Positions 33,601 to 39,859 of a stretch of 64,000 nt of DNA are shown here, piece after piece (within the stretch, counting starts at the first letter, position 1; each line of letters opens with the position of its first letter). The DNA is from Euglena gracilis (Eukaryota > Euglenida > Euglenophyceae > Euglenales). Position numbers and translations under genes: made by a program. The notes beneath the pieces are model-generated. The model worked only from the letters and a program-made list of their open reading frames with translations. It searched no databases and was not told where the DNA came from. The stretch is from NCBI GenBank assembly GCA_039621445.1, contig CP154954.1:46293847-46357846 (forward strand), in the 5' to 3' direction.

Positions 33601-35338
33601 ATAGCATCAAAAAACACACTCACCACGTCTATTAACACTTCGCATGTGGGCTGAACACAGTCTTCCACGGCACTGTACATCGTGGACTGAAAATGGCATC
33701 AATATATGTGATAAATAATTATTCATTTTTTTGTAAATGTTGAGTTTTTTTTGTTCTGTTTACAAGAAACCCTACCCGCAAGCAAAATTTTGTACGCCGG
33801 TCCCCCTTTCTCACAGGCGACGTGCTGTGGGCTGGACATGCAGGACGCCATCCCTGTCGCCGCTGGCAACGGCCTCCCCTTGCCCTCTTCCGCCCAGCCT
33901 GGTCGTTCACCGCCATGCAGAACGACCCGGCGAAGAACAGGCCGAGGGCGATCCCGGGGGGCAGGCGGTTGTTTGCCACCCAGGGACGGGGCAGGGGTTC
34001 TTCTTAAAAGCCGGGGGGGGGGGGGTCCCGGGGACCCACTCACTTCCCCCCGAAAATGGCCAAAAATCGCGAAACTGCTAAAAATAGCACCTTTTTCAAA
34101 CATTTTCGGCGCCAAAAAGTATATCCCCCTCCGGGGGGCCAGACCCACCCACCAGACCGGCCAGACCCACCCACCCTACCCCCCCCCCGGGGGGTCCAAG
34201 GCTAAAAAAACCCCTGCGCCGGGGGAGGTGCGTTGTGCTATGGGGTGCCTGGACAGAGCAGGCTCCGCCCCGGAGGGTCAATTTTGGGTCCCAGCCCCAA
34301 CCAACCCAGGCGGATTTCCTTTGAACAGGCCATTTTCAGAGTGCTCGAGTACTAACCAAAACCTGACCCCCCCCCCCTCTCCCCACCTGCCTGTTGCATC
34401 CAGCAGGTGGGGGGATCAACCCTCTCCTCCAATCCAGGATGGGGGGGGAACCCCCCGCCTGAACAGTGGCGCGGTCGGGGTGACCAATTATTGGCCTGGT
34501 GCGAAGCACCAGGCCGAAAGATTTGCCCCCAAAAATCGGCCAAAGAGGCCATTTGTAGGCAGCCAATTTAATCTCGCACTTTACGCGGAGTTGGCTTGTT
34601 CAAACGTGCCGTTTTTCTTTTTAGAAGTCCCGTAACAGATAATGAGGATGTGGCCTGGTGCCCTAAGGCCACAGAGGGAAGTGCAAAGACTTTGAAACGA
34701 GGTGAATCGTTCAGCCGCCCGAAAGGTTAAATAGGCACAACCCAATGGCTAGCAAATTTCACCGGTGAAGTGGGGTCAGCCAACCAAGGGGGGGGGGTAC
34801 CCCTTTGCCGTGCCGAGAATGTCCAACCTAGGGGGGGGGGGGTACCATGACCCCCCCTCTAAATGACACTATTGATATTACTTCAGGACCCCCCAAGGGA
34901 TCATTTAGGGGAAGGGGTCATTTGCGGGGGGGAGAGTAACTCTTCCAAAAGATATTTCCATGGACCGGCATCCCAAAAGCTCAGCTGCACCCCAGATGAG
35001 GTCATTCAGGGGGGTCATTTAGAGGGGGGGGTCATGGTATGCCAAACCTCCATTTGAGTTTAAGATGCAGTTTTTGATATAGAGCCTTTTCTTTGTTAAG
35101 ATAAGCCATTCACAAGCCACATTCAACGTCTTTTTGCTTTTGTTCGCTCGATGGGAGAAGAGGGCAAACCTGAACCTCGGGGGAGGAAATCTCTCCCAAC
35201 CAGGCTTTCTAAGACGGAGCTCTTGCCTGAACTCTGTGCCCCAACAACTGCAATTTGGGGCAAGTCAATCTTTGCAACCATGCCCACATCTCCAAAGGCC
35301 GCTTGAAGCTTGTTCACAATTGGAATGAGTTGGTCCAT
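12491..35338 (-). CDS. Dynamin-related GTPase (15-exon gene)
   Basis: This is a dynamin-superfamily mechanoenzyme that assembles on membranes and uses GTP hydrolysis to constrict them (Drp1/DRP-type roles include mitochondrial, peroxisomal, plastid or vesicle fission). The exons give about 644 residues, similar to short Drp1/DRP proteins, with no PH or proline-rich domain seen. G1 GAQSSGKSS is in exon 1 and the G2 Thr in GIVTRRPL in exon 2. G3 DLPG is in exon 2, G4 TKLD in exon 3 and G5 VVNR in exon 4. The stalk spans exons 5-12 and the GTPase effector domain exons 13-15. The start is the ATG at 35,338 because [12 protein letters not shown] is the usual N-terminus. All junctions keep frame except exon 8 to 9 (one base out) and exon 5 to 6 (which needs a GC donor). 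The introns total about 21 kb and are filled with repeats. The organelle served cannot be told from sequence. Confidence 0.92.
13278..13331 (-). CDS. Dynamin gene exon 14 (GED)
   Basis: A 54-bp exon between the acceptor CCCCACCAG and the donor TTG|GTGGCA encodes [18 protein letters not shown], the central GED helix. It is in phase 0 at both ends. Confidence 0.9.
13654..13824 (-). CDS. Dynamin gene exon 13 (linker and GED)
   Basis: The acceptor is GTCACGCAG and the donor AAG|GTCTTT, giving 171 bp in phase 0. The exon encodes a short Gln/Ser linker, [19 protein letters not shown], then [20 protein letters not shown] and DKIPK. The linker replaces the PH domain or B insert of other dynamins. 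The rest is the start of the GTPase effector domain. Confidence 0.92.
13825..15730. other. Dynamin intron 12
   Basis: It holds a decayed G/C-run repeat (13,840-14,110) with the hairpin TTTCGGCGCTTCGCGCCGAAA at 13,964-13,984, an 18-base G-run near 14,150, a GGAAAAAGGTTG repeat piece near 14,370-14,460, and GGTGCCTTCGGCGCC at 14,755-14,769. No exon signal was seen. Confidence 0.6.
15731..15841 (-). CDS. Dynamin gene exon 12 (end of stalk)
   Basis: The acceptor is GCATTCAG. The exon encodes [20 protein letters not shown], then [17 protein letters not shown]. [13 protein letters not shown] is a hallmark of the family. The chosen donor is TCG|GTGTTTG; reading through adds a Gln/Pro-rich tail, so the 3' edge could be later. 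Confidence 0.9.
15842..17932. other. Dynamin introns 10-11 (exon 11 embedded)
   Basis: The stretch includes an (ATAACC)n-like run at 15,941-16,016 and a repeat word TATCCCCC(G)GGGGATTGACCC at 16,140 and 16,330. At 17,105-17,235 ACACCCATAAACACCCATAA is answered by an inverted copy, able to form a hairpin. Only exon 11 (16,561-16,630) codes. Confidence 0.5.
16561..16630 (-). CDS. Dynamin gene exon 11 (stalk)
   Basis: A 70-bp exon follows the acceptor ATTGTGCAG and ends before GTTTTTTT. It encodes [20 protein letters not shown], then LNAA, matching the 'RFPxLxxxIxxVVxxLL' helix. Both phases agree with the neighbours. Confidence 0.85.
17933..18026 (-). CDS. Dynamin gene exon 10 (stalk)
   Basis: The acceptor is TTCTTTCAG and the donor GAG|GTACAC, giving 94 bp. 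The exon encodes [20 protein letters not shown], then [11 protein letters not shown]. RLEEPxLxCxDxVxxEL is a standard dynamin stalk motif. Confidence 0.92.
18525..19090 (+). repeat. Dispersed A-rich repeat, copy 2
   Basis: The second long copy of the block at 1,377-1,790, in dynamin intron 9, with a long A/G-rich stretch (18,560-18,760) inserted or expanded in the middle. It has the same GGACCCTCAAAAAAA start and AAGCTCCCCCGGGAT, GAGGACTTAGAAAAATTT core. Confidence 0.7.
19243..19386 (-). CDS. Dynamin gene exon 9 (stalk)
   Basis: The acceptor is GTTGCGCAG and the donor CAAG|GTTGCC, giving 144 bp. The exon encodes [39 protein letters not shown], then FEMLVRQQ. The NAxGPRxALFxPExAFExLV pattern is one of the most conserved stalk signatures. 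Confidence 0.92.
20012..20084 (-). CDS. Dynamin gene exon 8 (stalk, FHD segment)
   Basis: A 73-bp exon has a strong acceptor (TTTTTTTCAG) and donor (AAAAG|GTAAAA). It encodes [20 protein letters not shown], then AGNEK. The VFHDT word sits where family members carry the IFHE segment. It ends in phase 0 but exon 9 needs a phase-1 partner, so an earlier donor, a microexon or a one-base error must be assumed. Confidence 0.6.
21020..21089 (-). CDS. Dynamin gene exon 7 (stalk)
   Basis: A 70-bp exon between the acceptor CCTGGCAG and the donor ACAAG|GTTTAA encodes [20 protein letters not shown], then NAT. This lines up with the conserved stalk helix containing a hydrophobic LIxxFxxxFxxxI pattern. 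The phases fit exons 6 and 8. Confidence 0.72.
21090..24964. other. Dynamin intron 6, packed with G-run word repeats
   Basis: The word GGGGGTCTTATTT recurs at about 21,235, 22,535, 23,150, 23,190, 23,440, 23,455, 23,490 and 23,510, in some places facing its complement AATAAGACCC. Hairpins GGCGCTTCGCGCC (21,363-21,375) and GGCACGAAGTGCC (21,908-21,920) are also here. No exon was seen. Confidence 0.6.
23625..23870 (+). repeat. Dispersed repeat, copy 1 of a direct pair
   Basis: It matches 33,270-33,500 in the same orientation across about 240 bp: TTGACTCATTGCTT, ACATCACAAGAAGG, AAGAGTGGTGGAAAAT, then CGCGCACCCGT(A/G)CACTTATT followed by a G-run. Both copies sit in dynamin introns. There is no coding signal. 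Confidence 0.8.
24965..25030 (-). CDS. Dynamin gene exon 6 (stalk)
   Basis: A 66-bp exon lies between the acceptor CACTGCAG and the donor GGAG|GTGCTG. It encodes [20 protein letters not shown], the heptad-like helix that follows the first stalk helix. The opposite strand is open across it but only as a shadow. Confidence 0.78.
26228..26337 (-). CDS. Dynamin gene exon 5 (GTPase-stalk hinge)
   Basis: The acceptor is CCACGGCAG. The exon encodes [20 protein letters not shown], then [16 protein letters not shown], the end of the GTPase domain and start of the stalk. The GT sites nearby (26,223 and beyond) put exon 6 out of frame. A GC donor at CTGA|GCCAGT restores frame and gives a sensible DLTIAQ join. 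Confidence 0.85.
27333..27367. repeat. (CTT)n microsatellite
   Basis: About eleven TTC/CTT triplets lie in dynamin intron 4 and generate a poly-Glu/Lys frame on the minus strand that is not a gene. Confidence 0.9.
27691..27854 (-). CDS. Dynamin gene exon 4 (G5)
   Basis: The acceptor is TTTCACAG and the donor CG|GTATGG, giving 164 bp. The exon encodes [39 protein letters not shown] and [18 protein letters not shown] is the G5 region that contacts the guanine base. Confidence 0.92.
28488..28696 (-). CDS. Dynamin gene exon 3 (G4)
   Basis: The acceptor is CTGCCAG and the donor AAG|GTTGGTG, giving 209 bp. The exon encodes the trans-stabilising VAVGDQP loop, the long helix [40 protein letters not shown], and [12 protein letters not shown] with the TKLD motif. 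Confidence 0.93.
29339..29925. repeat. Block-alternating (CATA)n / (CATG)n tetranucleotide array
   Basis: A 590-bp array in dynamin intron 2 alternates blocks: ACAT (29,339-29,535), GCAT (29,536-29,611), ACAT (29,612-29,722), GCAT (29,723-29,798), ACAT to about 29,905, then AT dinucleotides. The two GCAT blocks are the same length and 187-188 bp apart. All frames are open on both strands, giving long His/Ile/Thr or Tyr/Val/Cys frames that are artefacts. Confidence 0.95.
30449..30709 (-). CDS. Dynamin gene exon 2 (G2 and G3)
   Basis: The acceptor is CCGCTCAG and the donor AAAG|GTATCC, giving 261 bp. The exon completes Gly and encodes [38 protein letters not shown], then [17 protein letters not shown]. 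The Thr of VTRR (G2) and DLPG (G3) are intact. Confidence 0.93.
30768..31142. repeat. Pair of CCCCCGACC/GGTCG modules
   Basis: Two direct copies of a ~78-bp module (30,768-30,848 and 31,058-31,136), each with CTGCAACCCCCGACCAGGG, GGTGGTCGTACACCCCCC and CTGCAACCCCCGACCGGGG, lie in dynamin intron 1 separated by about 210 bp. Each half is a near-palindrome around the C/G runs. Confidence 0.75.
32520..32655. repeat. GGCCCGGCCCAGCC repeat
   Basis: A GC-only stretch of degenerate GGCCCGGCC and GGCCCAGCC units lies inside intron 1. It is open in several frames but low in complexity. Confidence 0.75.
33265..33500 (+). repeat. Dispersed repeat, copy 2 of a direct pair
   Basis: Partner of 23,625-23,870, with the same order of words and about four-fifths identity by eye. 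It ends at CACTTATTGGGGGGG. Confidence 0.8.
33865..33980 (-). CDS. GC-rich island in dynamin intron 1, possible exon
   Basis: A minus-strand frame reads [20 protein letters not shown], then [14 protein letters not shown], including a short hydrophobic stretch. The GC content and codon third positions resemble true exons, yet dynamin exons 1 and 2 already join in frame without it. It may be an alternative exon, an exon of a nested gene or a relic. No family was recognised. Confidence 0.3.
34840..35042. mobile_element. Small TIR element, CCATG-C-run type (copy with TCATTTAG word)
   Basis: The element runs from TA|CCATGACCCCCCC to GGGGGTCATGG|TA. The ends are inverted copies that continue through CTCTAAATGA, about 24 bp in all. 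Inside, the word GGGGTCATTT recurs four times. It is about 200 bp long, non-coding and flanked by TA on both sides. It fits a MITE moved by a TA-targeting (Tc1/mariner-like) transposase. Confidence 0.6.
35170..35338 (-). CDS. Dynamin gene exon 1 (G1 P-loop)
   Basis: ATG at 35,338; the exon encodes [20 protein letters not shown], then [20 protein letters not shown] and [16 protein letters not shown]. The donor is TCAG|GTTTGC in phase 1, splitting the Gly codon before the switch-I Thr. A possible CCCACAG acceptor lies about 20 bp upstream, so a 5' leader exon may exist. Confidence 0.93.
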
Positions 35339-35434
35339 CCAAGACTTCAAAAGAAAGAAACTGTGGGAATGAATGTTCTTTCAATTGAAGTCTTAAAAAA
35401 GCCTCCAAAAATGAATCTGTGAAGGAGACCAAGT
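35339..35434 (-). promoter_or_regulatory. Dynamin upstream flank
   Basis: The 96 bases between the dynamin ATG and the inserted element at 35,435 are all that precede the gene before mobile DNA. No TATA box or other promoter element was recognised; a CCCACAG just upstream of the ATG could be a 3' splice site for a leader exon. Confidence 0.2.
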
Positions 35435-35714
35435 GGGGGTGTCTCCCCCGCGTCCCCCCCCCCGCGTCCCCCGCGTCCCACTTTGGAACCAAAATTTTGT
35501 TCTCGAGACAGCCAAATTTGGGAGGCAGATTCCTAATTTCAGGTAAATTTGAGGTTGGTGATTCCTAATTTGGTGTGGGTGATTCCTAACTTGCGGTGGG
35601 TGATTCCTAATTTGGGGTGGCAGAATCCTAATTTGGCTAAAAAATTTTTTCTCACAGCAAACTCCTAATTTCACCGTCCCAGAAATGGCGTCTCCCCCGC
35701 GTCCCATACACCCC
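35435..35714 (-). mobile_element. Small TIR element, GGGGGTGTCT type, copy 1
   Basis: It begins GGGGGTGTCTCCCCCGCG and ends GGGACGCATACACCCC-like (read as GCGTCCCATACACCCC). Both sides carry AGT (35,432-35,434 and 35,715-35,717), a 3-bp target duplication. The interior holds (C)nGCGTCCC words and five copies of GATTCCTAATTT. It is the inverted relative of 44,129-44,472. Confidence 0.75.
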
Positions 35715-36209
35715 AGTGATCTAGTTCGTTCCAACCCCCCCCCCCACAATCCTCAAAGGTCCCCCCCCTTCCAAACTGAGCTAGTCGTGACCCGAAATGA
35801 CCCCACCCAAAATTAAAAAACCTCCAACTACTCAAAATGCCCTCACCCCCCAAGGTGGCCACCTTGCGGGCGGCGTGAAACCCCCAAATGGCCACTCTGG
35901 GGGGGAAACCAGGGGTGTAGAAGTTTTCTCGGGGGGGGGAGATCCTTGACATGGCCCATTTTGAACATTTTTGTTTTTTTTTGCTCCCCTTTGGGCGGCA
36001 AGCTGGTAGTGCTGTTTTTTTTTTGAAAGATGGCATTAAATTTGACAAAAATGTGGCAATTTTTGACATCATACCACAAATCCATCACAATTTGGAAGCT
36101 TTCAAGCAAATGGCAACAAAATACATTGTCCTACATGGTTAAAACAGTCATATCAGGACCTTAAGGCCATTTTTGGACACTTTTGATGACATTTTTAGGA
36201 ATGAAAAAC
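35715..36209. other. Non-coding stretch, G/C runs
   Basis: It contains C-runs and G-runs near 35,740-35,940 and AT-rich sequence after 36,000. No exon or element boundary was recognised. Confidence 0.4.
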
Positions 36210-36214
36210 GGACA

Positions 36215-36283
36215 CTGGGTTTTGGACAGAACCGGCGTTCCTAACGCCGGGTTTTAGGACAGACCGGCGTCCAGAAAACCCGT
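36215..36283. repeat. ACAGAACCGGCGTT hairpin repeat, left copy
   Basis: TTTTGGACAGAACCGGCGTT, then CCTAACGCCGG, then ACAGACCGGCGTCC form nested inverted copies. A similar piece is at 37,270-37,320, and an inverse-oriented copy is at 41,325-41,398. Confidence 0.7.
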
Positions 36284-36289
36284 GGGGGG

Positions 36290-36700
36290 CTGTGTGGAGG
36301 TGCTTCGGACCAAAGATTTCCAAGGCCGGCAAGATGTGTTATGTACAGATGTGCAAAGGTTGTGGAGCCGAAGTGTCTCTTGTCACTGTGCGAGCCAAAA
36401 CACATGCTGATGGTTGTTTGGAGTTGAAGAAAATGAAGCTGTCGTCAGTGGCGGTTCCCAGAAGCTCCATGGACAGGCGCACAGTGCGCTCTTCAACGTG
36501 CAGATCGCCCGTTTTATATTTGCCAACAACCTTCCCTTCATGTTGGTTGAAGAGCACTCTGAGACCAGTACGAAAGTTCCTTGCAGGCACACTATATCCA
36601 CCACACTGCTAGATGAAGTGTTCCAATCGGAGCGTTCAAGGGTGGCCAAGTGTTTAGAAGGAGAATGGGTCACCGTCTGTGCGGATCAGGGTGGATTCGA
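36290..36700 (+). pseudogene. BED-finger / hAT transposase, N-terminal remnant
   Basis: Two overlapping plus-strand frames give a BED-type zinc finger (CKGCGAEVSLVTVRAKTHAD then GC, with the C2-H-C spacing) followed, after a frame change near 36,450, by ALFNVQIARFIFANNLPFML, CRHTISTTLLDEVF and AKCLEGEWVTVCAD. That is the conserved start of hAT-superfamily transposases. The DDE catalytic core and C-terminal dimerisation region are missing, cut off near 36,700 where CGATCAATCGACTAATCG words begin. It is a dead fragment. Confidence 0.8.
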
Positions 36701-36884
36701 TTCATCGATCAATCGACTAATCGTTTGCGGTCTCGGATTGTTCGGGGGGGGGGAGGGATTAATCGGACCACAAAAAAAGGTCCACAAAAACACAAGATTA
36801 ACATCTCATCACGTCAGTTCCCAAGACCCACATCCCAATGTTGATGACGGAGGGCATAATGAAAAATGTTCTACAAACGTAAAC

Positions 36885-36956
36885 ACACATGTAGCTTAGC
36901 GGTAAAGCGCTCGTTTCACAAGTACGAGGTCGTGGGTTCGACTCCCACCATGTACG
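36885..36956 (+). tRNA. tRNA-like sequence (Val-CAC if real), probably degenerate
   Basis: It has a good internal promoter: A box TAGCTTAGCGG and B box GGTTCGACTCC. The D stem (GCTT/AAGC) and T stem (GTGGG/CCCAC) pair perfectly. The acceptor stem keeps five pairs (ACATG/CATGT) with two mismatches at the end. The anticodon stem CTCGT/ACGAG is perfect only if the loop is nine bases (TTCACAAGT) and the variable loop three. That irregularity suggests a tRNA-derived repeat or pseudogene instead of a working tRNA. Confidence 0.55.
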
Positions 36957-37009
36957 AACCCTTTTCACCTTTTCCACAAGTTATTTTTACCAACAAAAGT
37001 CCCACCAAA

Positions 37010-37090
37010 AAAGACGAGGTTTTCTTTTGTACCTACGACCGCAGGGTCAACGACCGCACGCTCTACCACTGGGCCACTCGCCTTCTGATA
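37010..37090 (-). tRNA. Second tRNA-like sequence, decayed, opposite strand
   Basis: On the minus strand GTGGCCCAGTGGTAGAGCG is an excellent A box, followed by a possible anticodon arm around GCGGTCGTTGACC. The T arm is broken (GTAGGTACAAAAG), and no clean anticodon stem can be drawn. It faces the tRNA-like sequence at 36,885 across about 55 bp. Confidence 0.4.
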
Positions 37091-37956
37091 CCTGGCAAGC
37101 CAGAAAGAAATATACGAGGCTTGAATTTTCAGGTGGTCAAGCAACGTCTATGCAATGGAGGTGATCCTTGAATTGTAGGACTTCATAAAAATTGTTCTGC
37201 AAGATGGTTGAACGCCTGTGTTTCGGCTCGCTCAGGCCAGGCCCCTTTCAGCACACATGATTTTTTTTGGCATTAAACCGGCGTTCGGGTTCAGGACAGA
37301 ACCAGCGTCTCCCAGGATCCTCAACTCTCATTAGGAGACAACCAGATGCCGCGATTCCAAATCCAAAAAAAAAATGGACGGTGGTTTTTTTGAAACCAAC
37401 AAAAGCACTTGTTGTTGCTTTTTTTTGAAGAAGAAAAAAACCCCCCAAATCGCCATCCCTGTCGATGGGCTAAGAAAGAGATGGCCCAAAGCATTCACCA
37501 CAGCTGCTTCCCGATAAACCCACCCACCCGCACATCCATTTGCTTTAAAGAGCATTCTACAACGAGAAAGCAAACTGCTGCATAATTCTTGTACCAACCA
37601 ACCGATCTTTCTATTGCCATTAATGCTGTCGGACAAACAGGCACCAATTAATTGCTTACGGGGGAGAGGGCTTTCTAGGAGTTGGGTGTGCTTTGACATA
37701 CTGACGTGATATGCATTGACGAAAGCTACCCCCCCCCCTTGTGTTTGACAGGTTGGTCCGTGAAACACACCTTGTGTCAACCGCACTTCTCCCATGCCCA
37801 AAATGCCATTTTCTCCATGGTACATTGCACATGTCACAGCATTCAATGACACATACCCCGTGCCAACTTCATGTTCTCTGTATTTTGGTGTTTCACAGAC
37901 AATATACGCCAGGAGAAGGTGCAGGAGACTGCTTTCCATTGTGGACACTATGACAA

Positions 37957-38325
37957 CTACATCTGCCATGTTGTGGTGCCAATTGGGAGACCTGTCTTTG
38001 AGTGGGTCCCCCGGGACCCCCTTGGTGTATCTTGGCCACCCATATCCATTGCATCATCTTGGCGTTGCTCTTCTTCCCCAGCCTCATTGGGTAAGGCCAA
38101 GTTCGAGAGTGTTGCCAATACCTCATCTATTTGGGATGGAACAGGTGGCAGGGGAATGTCAGGTGCAGGCAGGTTGGGGTTTGTGGTTGCTGGGACAAGG
38201 ACATGCTTCGTCATGCCTTTCTCCAACACGTTTACGGGCAGTTGTTCCCAGGCATCTAACACCCACGAGACAACGTCACAGCGAGAAGGGGTGACCCACG
38301 GTTTGATCGAAGCAATTTGGTTACC
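37957..38325 (-). pseudogene. Pogo/Tigger-like transposase, C-terminal remnant
   Basis: The minus-strand frame reads ASIKPWVTPSRCDVVSWVLD, then AWEQLPVNVLEKGMTKHVLV, followed by an acidic tail (NEAGEEEQRQDDAMD). The pattern 'PSxxxVxxWVxxAWxxLxxxxxxxxF/M' is the typical segment after the DDE core in pogo/Tigger (Tc1/mariner) transposases. The upstream frame runs into the hairpin element at 38,394, and no DDE core was found, so it is probably a fragment. Assignment is by pattern only. Confidence 0.5.
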
Positions 38326-38393
38326 ATCCCCCCCATATAAGACCCCCCCCCCTGGCCGGCCGAAGGCCGTCCCTTTGGCCGGGTTCAAGGTTT

Positions 38394-38547
38394 CAAGGTT
38401 GCCGTCGGTAACTTTTATGTTTCTTGGCGGGGTACCATGCCCCCCCAAATAAGACCCCCCCTGGGACTTTGGCTCCCGAGGGGGGGTCTTATATGGGGGG
38501 GCATGGTACCCCGCCAAGAAACATAAAAGTAACCGACGGCAAACCTT
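38394..38547. mobile_element. Long hairpin containing a CCATG-C-run TIR element
   Basis: The arms 38,401-38,460 and 38,479-38,540 are nearly perfect inverse copies of about 60 bp. From outside inwards they run GCCGTCGGTAACTTTTATG, TTTCTTGGCGGGGTA, CCATGCCCCCCC, then the word AATAAGACCCCCC. The loop is about 18 bp. The inner part (TA|CCATGCCCC to GGGGCATGG|TA) matches the ends at 34,842 and 42,173. Confidence 0.75.
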
Positions 38548-38554
38548 AAAAACG

Positions 38555-38690
38555 TGTTGAGCCCGCCAAATGCCTGCCCTGAAATTCATGGTCATGAACA
38601 CGTTTTCCATGAGGGCATTGTGGCAATGACACGTTTTCCATTAAGGCATCTGTGGTCAGGCACGTTTTCCATTAAGGCATCTGTGGCAAC
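38555..38690 (+). repeat. CACGTTTTCCATTAAGG repeat cluster, copy 1
   Basis: Three tandem ~31-bp units CACGTTTTCCATTAAGGCA, then TCTGTGG(T/C)CAGG, preceded by GCCAAATGCCTGCCCTGAAA. A matching cluster at 40,322-40,510 has the units in the same orientation but the CCTGCCCTGAAA leader inverted and on the other side. Confidence 0.75.
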
Positions 38691-38863
38691 CCCGAGCAAG
38701 AAGCAAAAATCGCTATCACGAAAAATCGGTGAGCAGTTGAGAGGCCGAGGTGGTCCTCAACGAGTGAGGCGGGTCGGGGGCACTCTACAACACAACAGAA
38801 GGCTAGACGTTGCCTTGGAGCACTCCGACACGGAGTGGCGGACATCACGGAACACGACACGAT

Positions 38864-39274
38864 TTACACAAAAAAAGAGCCATACTTTGGTGGCCACCGC
38901 AAATCTTGGCAATGAAAATGATATGCCAAACCGCAGGCGTCACACACAACTTTGTTCAGCTCCACACGATTTGGATTTTTGGGAATGGCAACACCACAAA
39001 AACCACATTTCTCCTGTTTTATAGGCAGTCGGGACACAGCACGAGGCACAGGGGGTTGGTCAGGGGAGGGAGGCGCTACGGAGCTGCTGACAGCAGGAGC
39101 GGAACGTTGCTCGGCGGTGGGAAACACAGACGGAACATCAGTCAGGTCCTGATTTTCGACCGAGTGTTCCTCACTTGGCGGGGCGCAAAAATTTGCCCAA
39201 GTTGACCACCGAGCAACGTTCCGCGCCGTAGCTGATGATGAGCTGCTGATGGGAGGCTGGATTCCAGCTCCCAT
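38864..39274 (-). pseudogene. PHD-like zinc-finger fragment
   Basis: The minus-strand frame has a Ser/Pro-rich stretch and then CGFCGVAIPKNPNRVELNKV, VCDACGLAYHFHCQDL. The order C-x2-C, C-x2-C, H-x2-C resembles half of a PHD or related cross-brace finger. A second open frame just upstream (39,142-39,640; LEFAKLCQHRQASYPELDAF) overlaps it, so a splice or frameshift may lie near 39,240. It could be an accessory domain of a transposon protein or a host exon. There are no other clues. Confidence 0.4.
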
Positions 39275-39859
39275 CCCGTCCAGGCAACAAAGAAAGCATC
39301 CAACTCAGGATAAGAGGCTTGCCGATGTTGACACAGTTTGGCGAACTCCAAACAGTTGGCAACAGCAGCAAGCTCTGCACCTACGGAGCCAGACTTTTTC
39401 TTCGTGTTGCCCTGTGCCAGCAAGGGGGTCAACCTTCGGCTTCTTGCAGGGGGGGGGGATGCGCTGGGTGGCCCTCGCAAAAATGCGCAAATATGTGCAA
39501 AAAATGCGCAAAAAAATGCGCAAAAAATGCGCTGAGTTTGTACATTCCTAAGAGAAAAAGGACTTAGAAAAATTTCCAACAATGAGCCCAAAATTAAACC
39601 AAAATCACCAAAAACAGCTGAAATGAAGGCATTTTTGGCCAAAAAAAATGCATCAGCAAGGCGTCACTCTCTGTTCACCATAACCAACAATGTCAGCCAT
39701 GGTGCTTCTTACTTGTGACCAGGGGAGTAGGATTCGATGCGGGGTCTCTGAAAACCCTAGTGTCCTCATCATCATTAGATGAACACCCACACCTCATCAC
39801 CCAAAGCTTTTTTCTTGAATATGGACAAAATGTCTCCAAAAAGTGAAAAAAAAAAGGTG

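Noticed and set aside
37331-37969. 212-codon minus-strand frame after the pogo-like segment
   Set aside because: Ends in low-complexity Phe/Lys sequence with no motif; probably chance opening in AT-rich DNA.
38600-38690. CRISPR-like array (31-bp CACGTTTTCC units)
   Set aside because: The units are contiguous with no unique spacers, and the context is eukaryotic.
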